Source of the DNA: Chloroflexota bacterium
GTDB taxonomy: Bacteria; Chloroflexota; Anaerolineae; Anaerolineales; Villigracilaceae
Reading direction: 5' to 3'
NCBI GenBank assembly: GCA_021823555.1
Contig: JAKANW010000170.1
Location: 1-6,458 of the forward strand
DNA: 6,458 nt
Within the stretch, counting starts at the first letter, position 1. Each line of letters begins with the position of its first letter. Position numbers and translations under genes: made by a program. This document shows, piece after piece, positions 1-4,822 of this stretch. The notes under the pieces are model-generated. The model was given only the letters and a program-made list of their open reading frames with translations. It made no database searches and was not told the origin of the DNA.

Positions 1-429
1 CGCAAGAAAAGCGACTTGGATTGGATCGTGGAAAAATCCATCCAGCAGGCCGCCTTGTGGGACGAAGTGAGGGACAAATTGCATCAAAGCGGCTTCTCCC
101 TTTCTGGCGGACAACAACAGCGTCTCTGCATTGCCCGCGCTTTGGCGGTCGAACCGGAAGTGATTCTGATGGACGAACCCGCTTCGGCCCTCGACCCGAT
201 CTCGACCTTGCGCATTGAAGAGTTGATGCAGGAATTGAAGTCGCACTACACCATCCTAATCGTCACTCACAACATGCAGCAGGCTGCACGCGTCTCGGAT
301 TATACGGCTATGATGATGATCAACGCGCAGCGTTCCGGCATACTAGTTGAGTTCGATGAGACCAAGACCATCTTTACCCGTCCGAAGGACAAACGTACGG
401 AAGATTACGTGACTGGAAGGTTCGGATAA
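1..429 (+). CDS. pstB: Phosphate ABC transporter ATP-binding protein PstB (3' part, 5' end outside window)
   Basis: This is the ATPase of the high-affinity PstSCAB phosphate importer, which energises uptake from the cytoplasmic face of the membrane. Frame 1 is open from the first base, so 142 C-terminal residues are present and the Walker A and Q-loop regions lie upstream of the window. In fragment numbering the ABC signature LSGGQQQR starts at residue 34. Walker B (VILMDEP) has D58 and catalytic E59, followed by the D-loop SALD, and the H-loop histidine is H90 (VTHNMQQA). The C-terminal ending [10 protein letters not shown] is typical of PstB and separates it from other importer ATPases. Because a codon such as TTG at 16 falls in the middle of the domain, it should not be read as a start. 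arsC begins one base after the stop and phoU follows, as expected for the distal end of a pst operon; pstS, pstC and pstA are presumably upstream. Confidence 0.95.
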   Translation, partial: RKKSDLDWIVEKSIQQAALWDEVRDKLHQSGFSLSGGQQQRLCIARALAVEPEVILMDEPASALDPISTLRIEELMQELKSHYTILIVTHNMQQAARVSDYTAMMMINAQRSGILVEFDETKTIFTRPKDKRTEDYVTGRFG

Positions 430-430
430 C

Positions 431-877
431 ATGAACAAACCGAAAGTTCTTTTTCTTTGCACTGGCAATTCAGCGCGCAGCCAAATGGCTGAAGGATTGC
501 TGCGCGTCCTGGCGGGAGAGCAGTTCGAAGTCTTCAGCGCAGGCACCGAGCCCAAGGGCCGCATCCTGCCCGAGGTCCAGGATGCGATGCGGGAAATTGG
601 CGTGAATATTTCCGGTCAGTGGTCAAAATCCGTCACGGAGTATCTCGGCAAAGCTGTTTTTGCCTACGTTATCACTACTTGTGCGGACGCGGAGGAAAAT
701 TGTCCGGCGGTCTTCCTAAACATGGGCGTTCACCAACATTGGCCGTTCGATGACCCCGCCAAAGTGGACGACGAACACCGCCTCGCACGGACCCGCGAGG
801 TGCGCGACCAGATCGAGGCGCGCCTGCGCCTCTGGCTGGCCGCACAGGGCATCACGCCGCCTGCCCTTCGGGTGTAA
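431..877 (+). CDS. arsC: Arsenate reductase, thioredoxin-coupled type (LMW-PTP fold)
   Basis: The 148-residue protein is predicted to reduce arsenate to arsenite in the cytoplasm, with thioredoxin as the usual reductant for this family. The N-terminal P-loop FLCTGNSARSQMAE carries nucleophile C10 and R16 of the CX5R motif shared with low-molecular-weight tyrosine phosphatases. What marks it as a reductase rather than a phosphatase is the second cysteine pair, C84 and C91, seven residues apart as in the C10/C82/C89 relay of the plasmid pI258 enzyme. The general-acid Asp-Pro is probably D108-P109 in WPFDDPA. Length is usual for the family, with a short extra C-terminal tail. The ATG lies one base after the pstB stop, with a GGAAGG purine stretch at 415-420, so translational coupling to pstB is likely. 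No arsenite efflux gene or ArsR regulator is in the window. Arsenate entry through Pst offers a simple rationale for the position; that rationale is inference. Confidence 0.9.
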   Translation: MNKPKVLFLCTGNSARSQMAEGLLRVLAGEQFEVFSAGTEPKGRILPEVQDAMREIGVNISGQWSKSVTEYLGKAVFAYVITTCADAEENCPAVFLNMGVHQHWPFDDPAKVDDEHRLARTREVRDQIEARLRLWLAAQGITPPALRV

Positions 878-889
878 AATGACGAAATC

Positions 890-894
890 AGAGG
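890..894 (+). promoter_or_regulatory. Ribosome binding site that decides the phoU start
   Basis: AGAGG lies 5 nt before the ATG at 900. The alternative in-frame ATG at 879, one base after the arsC stop, has no comparable purine stretch. The 900 start also gives an N-terminus that begins directly at the first PhoU helix. The 879 start would add seven residues (MTKSEVS) and would mimic the one-base pstB-arsC junction, so it cannot be excluded. Confidence 0.6.
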
Positions 895-899
895 TGTCT

Positions 900-1580
900 A
901 TGATCCGTAAAACCTTCGAACATGAGCTTCAGGATGTGAAGGACGAAATTCTTGTGCTGGGCAGCATGGTGGAGCAGGCTGTGGCCGATTCGATGGAGGC
1001 GCTTAAAAAGCGTGACATCAAAGCCTCGCAGATGATCTTTGAGCAGGACCGCAAGATCAATGAGAAGCGTTTCGCCATCGAGAATCATTGCATGATTCTG
1101 ATCGCTACCCAGCAGCCGATGGCGCGTGACCTGCGCCTGCTGGCTTCGATGTTGGACGTGGCTTCAGAGTTGGAGCGCATGGGCGATTACGCCAAAGGCA
1201 TCGCCACTATCAACATTCGCATGGGCGACGAACCTCTGCTCAAGCCGCTGATTGACCTGCCGCGCATGGCCGTTAAGGCTTCGGATATGCTTCACCGTGC
1301 CCTGACCGCTTTCATTAATGATGATGTAGAAACGTCGCTTGCCATTCCAGATGAGGACGATGAGGTGGACGCGCTGTATACGCAGATTTACCGGGAACTG
1401 ATCACCTTCATCCTGGCCGACCCGAAGGTGATCGAGCGCGCCAACATGCTTTTGTGGGCCGCCCACAACATGGAGCGCATGGCCGACCGCGTCACCAATA
1501 TTTGCGAGCGCACTTTGTTCGTGGTCACCGGCGAGATTCGGGAACTGGGCGCCACCTCTGAGTCTGTCAAGACCAAGTAG
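900..1580 (+). CDS. phoU: Phosphate signalling/transport regulator PhoU
   Basis: PhoU is a cytoplasmic all-helical protein that links Pst transporter status to the PhoR/PhoB-type two-component system and restrains phosphate uptake when phosphate is plentiful. The 226-residue product has the expected duplicated three-helix-bundle layout. The two metal-binding E-x-x-x-D motifs are ELERMGD (E92, D96) and NMERMAD (E192, D196), exactly 100 residues apart. The N-terminus (FEHELQDVKDEI) and the segment QQPMARDLRLL around residues 71-81 are typical of the family, and length matches. It follows pstB and arsC on the same strand with a 22-nt gap, or 1 nt if the upstream ATG at 879 is used, and is followed by a strong hairpin, so it is likely the last gene of the operon. 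An open frame continues upstream to about 750 inside arsC but encodes nothing PhoU-like there. Confidence 0.94.
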   Translation: MIRKTFEHELQDVKDEILVLGSMVEQAVADSMEALKKRDIKASQMIFEQDRKINEKRFAIENHCMILIATQQPMARDLRLLASMLDVASELERMGDYAKGIATINIRMGDEPLLKPLIDLPRMAVKASDMLHRALTAFINDDVETSLAIPDEDDEVDALYTQIYRELITFILADPKVIERANMLLWAAHNMERMADRVTNICERTLFVVTGEIRELGATSESVKTK

Positions 1581-1598
1581 GCCGGAATTTATTTCTCC

Positions 1599-1638
1599 CC
1601 AAAGAGGCGCATTGCTATTTGGCAATGCGCCTCTTTGG
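1599..1638 (+). terminator. Hairpin terminator at the end of the pst-arsC-phoU operon
   Basis: A perfect 17-bp stem (CCAAAGAGGCGCATTGC at 1599-1615 paired with 1622-1638) encloses a 6-nt loop. It starts 18 nt after the phoU stop. The downstream U-tract is poor (TTTGG), so termination could be imperfect or the hairpin could instead act as an mRNA 3'-end stabiliser. Its position between phoU and a promoter for the next gene supports an operon boundary. Confidence 0.75.
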
Positions 1639-1673
1639 TTTGGATGGCTGTCTGAAGGCGTATAATTTTACCC
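1639..1673 (+). promoter_or_regulatory. Promoter with TATAAT box for a leaderless acetyltransferase mRNA
   Basis: A perfect -10 hexamer, TATAAT, occupies 1661-1666, leaving only 7 nt before the ATG at 1674. With normal -10 spacing transcription would start at about 1673, giving a transcript with zero or one leader base. No Shine-Dalgarno sequence precedes the ATG, which agrees with leaderless translation. A -35 box is weak: TTTGGA at 1639-1644 with 16-nt spacing is the best candidate and abuts the upstream terminator. Confidence 0.65.
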
Positions 1674-2537
1674 ATGAAAACGTTCTCCAACCCGGTGGTT
1701 GTTGTCCGCCCGGCACTGCCGCGTGACAAGGCGGATGTGTTCGAATTTACCAAGTTCATTTGGGACGGGCACGATTACGTCGGCTACGTGTTCCCGCGCT
1801 GGCTGGACGATCCGCAGGGCCAGCTGCTGGTGGCTGAGTACGCTGGTCATGCCATTGGCACGGGCAAGGTGACGCGGCTTGCGCCCGGTCAATGGTGGCT
1901 GGAAGGGTTCCGCGTAGATCCCAGGTTTCAGGGCATGAAGGTTGGTTCGCACATCGACGTAGCGTGCAATGAATGGTGGGACGCGTATGGCGATGGTATT
2001 CTGCGCCTGCTCACCAGTTCGAAGCGCGTGCAGGTGCATCACTTGAGCGAGGCGCGCGGCTTCGTCCACGTGGGGGATGTGCTGGGTTATGAAGCGGATC
2101 CGCTGGATGAGAAGACTGACGCGTTCACGACGCTCGCGCCAGACGAAGCAGGTGAGGTGCTCGTCTTTTGCGAACGCGTCACGCCGGACTACCTGATGAA
2201 TCTGGGTTGGCAATTTGCCGCGCCCAATGCGGAGAGTCTGTGCGCCGCGGCAGATGAAGGTCTTGCCTGGTGGTGGCGCGGGCGGCGCGGATTCCTTTTG
2301 GCGTGGGATAGCGCCGAGGGTGACACGGCCAGCCTTACCGTCGGGTTCGAGGCGTGCGCAGACGAGGATCGGGTTGAGTTGCTGAAGGATTTCCGGCGTC
2401 TCGCTTCGGTGCGCGGGTCGGCCGTTGCGGGTTGGATGAATGTGGTTCACCCGGCGGTCATCCAAATGCTGGAGGCCGCGGGATATCGGCGCGAGTGGGA
2501 AGATGCCGCTTATTTGTATGAACGAAAACACCCCTAA
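1674..2537 (+). CDS. GNAT-family N-acetyltransferase, two-domain
   Basis: The 287-residue soluble protein has an N-terminal GNAT domain, expected to transfer an acetyl group from acetyl-CoA to an amine on an unknown substrate. After strands at residues 7-13 and 50-70 comes motif A, with FRVDPRFQGMKVGSHI at residues 79-94. Its Q86-G87-M-K-V-G91 fits the R/Q-x-x-G-x-G/A pyrophosphate-binding loop. The remainder (about 150-287) is long for a single GNAT domain. It ends in HPAVIQMLEAAGY...YLYER, which resembles the last helix and strand of a second, degenerate GNAT fold, so a tandem GNAT arrangement is likely. The start is chosen because TATAAT lies 7 nt upstream and no earlier ATG gives a sensible extension. 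It forms a single-gene unit, with hairpins on both sides. Substrate cannot be assigned. A same-length open frame on the opposite strand is a codon-bias shadow. Confidence 0.8.
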   Translation: MKTFSNPVVVVRPALPRDKADVFEFTKFIWDGHDYVGYVFPRWLDDPQGQLLVAEYAGHAIGTGKVTRLAPGQWWLEGFRVDPRFQGMKVGSHIDVACNEWWDAYGDGILRLLTSSKRVQVHHLSEARGFVHVGDVLGYEADPLDEKTDAFTTLAPDEAGEVLVFCERVTPDYLMNLGWQFAAPNAESLCAAADEGLAWWWRGRRGFLLAWDSAEGDTASLTVGFEACADEDRVELLKDFRRLASVRGSAVAGWMNVVHPAVIQMLEAAGYRREWEDAAYLYERKHP

Positions 2538-2570
2538 AAATTCAACAGCCTCCCATGCGGGAGGCTGTTG
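2536..2570 (-). terminator. Intrinsic terminator between convergent genes
   Basis: A perfect 12-bp stem (CAACAGCCTCCC at 2543-2554 paired with 2559-2570) encloses the 4-nt loop ATGC. On the minus strand it is followed by AATTTTTAG, a proper U-tract, and it lies 12 nt beyond the stop of the small minus-strand gene. On the plus strand it starts 5 nt after the acetyltransferase stop but is followed only by TGTTACG. It probably serves both genes, and is best formed for the minus-strand transcript. Confidence 0.8.
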
Positions 2571-2582
2571 TGTTACGAACGC

Positions 2583-2738
2583 TTACATGCCAATGAAAGC
2601 GAAGATGGCATAAGCCAGGGCAAGTAGCCCACTGATTGTGGCTCCCAGGGGAAGCGCAACGAATGCTCCAACCCCAAACCACAGGAAGAACAACCACATA
2701 CACCAACCGGAAATTGTCTTGGGCAATGTTACTTTCAT
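2583..2738 (-). CDS. Small two-helix membrane protein, 51 aa, unknown function
   Basis: This short minus-strand gene encodes 51 residues. The N-terminus MKVTLPKTIS is followed by a hydrophobic segment at about residues 11-30, rich in Trp and Phe (GWCMWLFFLWFG). A turn at P30-L-G32 leads to a second hydrophobic segment at about 33-50. The only charged residues are K2 and K7, so both ends are probably cytoplasmic with a hairpin in the membrane. The start is fixed by an AAAGGAG Shine-Dalgarno site ending 8 nt upstream. A different-frame ATG at 2745 sits only 1 nt from that site and yields an unconvincing product. The gene has its own intrinsic terminator, which together with the ribosome binding site argues that it is real. 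I do not recognise the family. It is convergent to the acetyltransferase and divergent from the ABC genes, so context gives no function. Confidence 0.75.
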   Translation of the reverse strand: MKVTLPKTISGWCMWLFFLWFGVGAFVALPLGATISGLLALAYAIFAFIGM

Positions 2739-2746
2739 GATTCATA

Positions 2747-2753
2747 CTCCTTT
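2747..2753 (-). promoter_or_regulatory. Shine-Dalgarno site of the small membrane protein gene
   Basis: On the minus strand this reads AAAGGAG, the strongest ribosome binding site in the window, with 8 nt to the ATG at 2738. It decides between two overlapping frames and is the main support for the 51-residue product. Confidence 0.75.
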
Positions 2754-2765
2754 GGGTGAATAGGT

Positions 2766-2787
2766 GATGTCATCATCGAATGACATC
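2766..2787. repeat. 8-bp inverted repeat upstream of the small membrane protein gene
   Basis: GATGTCAT (2766-2773) and ATGACATC (2780-2787) form a perfect dyad around the 6-nt spacer CATCGA. The centre-to-centre distance of 14 bp is compatible with an operator for a dimeric regulator. It lies 28 nt upstream of the small gene's start and about 185 nt before the first ABC gene. A TATAAC on the minus strand (2833-2828) could be a -10 box that would place the dyad in the 5' leader, but no good -35 is visible. The regulatory role is inference. Confidence 0.4.
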
Positions 2788-2931
2788 TATCTACTTAAAC
2801 CCAAGACCGGATGGCTGGTTGCGCGTCGTTATACCGCACTCGGTCACAAATTGAGCTCTTTCAAAAGGTGGAAAGCGCAATGGCGACGGTGGGTATTATA
2901 TCTGTGCACCTGCCCCAAACGGGTCCAGCGA

Positions 2932-2959
2932 TTGCGCTGCCTTGTGCGCATGGTAAAAT
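2932..2959 (+). promoter_or_regulatory. Probable promoter of the first ABC exporter gene
   Basis: TAAAAT at 2954-2959 makes a good -10 box, with TTGCGC at 2932-2937 as a weak -35 at 16-nt spacing. Transcription would start near 2966, leaving a leader of about 7 nt before the ATG at 2973. There is no Shine-Dalgarno site, matching the arrangement at the acetyltransferase gene. This supports the 2973 start over longer in-frame alternatives. Confidence 0.5.
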
Positions 2960-2972
2960 CCTTTCTTGCATT

Positions 2973-4730
2973 ATGACTGTTTCTTCCCTGTCTGCCGAGT
3001 TCACGCTCGCCCAACGGGCGGCGTATAAACGTACCTCTCCCGCACGCTGGATCATCTCCCACGCAGTGCGCTATTGGCCGTTGCTGCTGATGATCGTGGT
3101 CGGCGCCGTTGGAAATGGCGTGCTGGCCGCGGTGGTGCCCGGTTTGGTGGGACAGGCCTTTGATGATATGCTGGCTAAGCCGCCGCATTTGGGCGTGCTC
3201 CTGCCGTTGGCAGTCACCATTGGCGTTTCGCAGATCATCCGCGGTGTGCTGCAATTTGGCCGCAACTTTGGGGCTGAGTGGACGGCGCAAAAGGTGGAAC
3301 GCGACATCCGCGACGAGTTGTATGTATCTCTACTGGGCAAGAGCATGACGTTCCACAACCTCCAGCCGGTGGGCGACACGATGGCGCGCGCTACCAATGA
3401 CGTGCGCGAGGTCAATTTTACATTCAGCCCGGGCGTGAACCTGGTGGTGGGGTCGCTGGTGTTTTTGTTCATGCCGCTCTTTATGGCTCCAATCCCGGCC
3501 CTGCGGCTGGTACCGGTTCTGTTCATCATCGCTTATTTTTTCGCCTTGTGGCATTACCTGCATTCGCTTTCTCCCGTCACTGACGATGTGCGTCAAACCT
3601 TCGGGACGATGAACACGCATCTTTCCGAGACGTTGGACGGCGTGGAGACCATGAAGGGTGCGGCCCAGGAACGGACTGAGATCGAGCGTTTCGTGACCAA
3701 CGCCCGCCGCGTGCGCCACGCTTTTGTGCAACAGGGCGATTTGGAAGGCCGCTTCCTGCCCATGTTGCTGCTGGGAATCACCTACGCGGCCGGCATGTTC
3801 CATGCCCTTTTGCTTTACCGCACCGGCGGCTTAACCGTCGGCCAGGTGGTGGCTTATTTTGGCTTGTTGCGCCTGTTGGATTTTCCCACGTACTCTTCCA
3901 CCTTCGCCTACAGCCAGATCTCGCTTGGGCTTTCGGGCGCGCGCCGTATTCTAGAACTGATCAACCACGAAACGGACCTTGACCAGAATGTGGCTGGTTA
4001 CGCCGGTGACATGCGCGGCGAAGTGGAATTCAAGGATGTCTGCTTTGCCTATAACGAAGGTGAGAACGTGCTTCAAGACTTGACCTTCAAGGTTAAATCC
4101 GGGCAGACGGTAGCCATCGTGGGGCAGACCGGCGCGGGCAAGACCAGCCTGGTCAAATTGATCAACCGCGTCTACGACGCACCGTGCGGCGCAGTGAAAG
4201 TGGACGGAGTCAACGTCCGAGAGTGGAACCTGGCCGCCCTGCGCCGTCAGATATCGATCATCGAGCAGGATATCTTTCTGTTCTCGCGTTCCGTGGCGGA
4301 TAACATCGCCTTCGGCAAACCCGGTGCGACGCGCGAGGAAGTGGAAGCCGCGGCCAAAGCCGCACAGGCACACGAATTTATCCTCGAAATGGACCAAGGT
4401 TACGACACGATCATTGGAGAGCGCGGCGTGACCCTCTCTGGCGGGCAGCGTCAACGTCTGGCCCTGGCGCGTGCCTTCCTGACCGACCCGCGCATCCTGA
4501 TCCTCGACGACTCCACTTCTGCAATTGACTCGGCCACCGAAGACAAGATCCAACGCGCCATCGCGGCCGCGGCGCGTGGACGCACTACCTTCATCATCAC
4601 GCACCGCCTGTCCCAGATCCGCTGGGCCGATTTAATCATCGTTCTGCGCAAGGGACGCATCGCCGCCATCGGCACGCATGACGAGCTGATGAAAACTTCG
4701 GAAGCGTACAGCCGTATATTCAGAGAGTAA
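2973..4730 (+). CDS. ABC exporter half-transporter, subunit with degenerate catalytic site
   Basis: The 585-residue protein is a type IV (multidrug/lipid exporter-like) half-transporter of the inner membrane. Hydrophobic segments lie at about 34-60, 73-93, 154-175, 177-196, 261-283 and 288-308, followed by a nucleotide-binding domain. Its motifs are A-loop Y360, Walker A GQTGAGKT (G384-T391, K390), Q-loop Q432, signature LSGGQ (488-492), Walker B ILILDD (D512) and H-loop H544. The residue after D512 is D513 where active ATPases have Glu, the mark of the non-catalytic half of heterodimeric exporters such as TM287/288, LmrCD and BmrCD. The frame is open upstream to at least 2811, but that extension has no transporter character and the -10 box at 2954 would lie inside it, so 2973 is preferred. 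The partner is the next gene. Substrate is unknown; drug, lipid or peptide export are all possible. Confidence 0.9.
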   Translation: MTVSSLSAEFTLAQRAAYKRTSPARWIISHAVRYWPLLLMIVVGAVGNGVLAAVVPGLVGQAFDDMLAKPPHLGVLLPLAVTIGVSQIIRGVLQFGRNFGAEWTAQKVERDIRDELYVSLLGKSMTFHNLQPVGDTMARATNDVREVNFTFSPGVNLVVGSLVFLFMPLFMAPIPALRLVPVLFIIAYFFALWHYLHSLSPVTDDVRQTFGTMNTHLSETLDGVETMKGAAQERTEIERFVTNARRVRHAFVQQGDLEGRFLPMLLLGITYAAGMFHALLLYRTGGLTVGQVVAYFGLLRLLDFPTYSSTFAYSQISLGLSGARRILELINHETDLDQNVAGYAGDMRGEVEFKDVCFAYNEGENVLQDLTFKVKSGQTVAIVGQTGAGKTSLVKLINRVYDAPCGAVKVDGVNVREWNLAALRRQISIIEQDIFLFSRSVADNIAFGKPGATREEVEAAAKAAQAHEFILEMDQGYDTIIGERGVTLSGGQRQRLALARAFLTDPRILILDDSTSAIDSATEDKIQRAIAAAARGRTTFIITHRLSQIRWADLIIVLRKGRIAAIGTHDELMKTSEAYSRIFRE

Positions 4731-4731
4731 C

Positions 4732-4822
4732 GATATTCGATACTCAATATGCGCTGGCCGATTCTCGAATAATGAATCCTGAATTTCGATTGCCGTCAAT
4801 ACCAACTACCAACCAATAACTC
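4732..4822 (+). repeat. Degenerate heptanucleotide repeat filling the spacer between the ABC genes
   Basis: Apart from one base after the stop, the whole spacer divides into 13 units of 7 nt that end exactly at the ATG at 4823. The clearest run is at 4760-4794, with units such as GATTCTC, GAATCCT and GATTGCC. GATATTC and GATACTC are at 4732 and 4739, and CCAACTA and CCAACCA at 4802 and 4809. G occupies position 1 in nine units and A position 2 in eight. There is no Shine-Dalgarno site and no clear terminator, so read-through from the first ABC gene into the second is plausible. Confidence 0.55.

Noticed and set aside
1668..2531. A 287-codon open frame on the minus strand exactly opposite the acetyltransferase gene
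   Set aside because: It has no recognisable domain, is rich in Arg, His and Pro as antisense frames of GC-biased genes are, and lacks a ribosome binding site. The plus-strand product has a clear GNAT motif and promoter.
2542..2745. A 67-codon minus-strand frame starting MNHESN that overlaps the small membrane protein gene
   Set aside because: Its ATG is only 1 nt from the Shine-Dalgarno site, its stop lies at the terminator hairpin, and its composition is irregular. The 51-residue frame starting 7 nt later has correct spacing and a coherent membrane-protein pattern.
2933..2950. A 5-bp inverted repeat, TGCGC and GCGCA with an 8-nt loop, before the first ABC gene
   Set aside because: The stem is too short and the loop too large to separate it from chance in GC-rich sequence.
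2811..2972. A 54-residue N-terminal extension of the first ABC protein in the same frame
   Set aside because: The extension has no transporter, signal or amphipathic-helix character, and it would contain the likely promoter. Starting at 2973 makes the two ABC proteins match residue for residue in motif position.
2764..2976. A 70-codon plus-strand open frame starting MMSSSND upstream of the first ABC gene
   Set aside because: No Shine-Dalgarno site, a composition rich in Arg, Trp and Lys without a pattern, and overlap with the -10 box and start of the ABC gene. It also starts inside the inverted-repeat region.
3951..4604. A 217-codon minus-strand open frame opposite the nucleotide-binding domain of the first ABC gene
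   Set aside because: It is a shadow of the conserved ATPase domain with no motif of its own.
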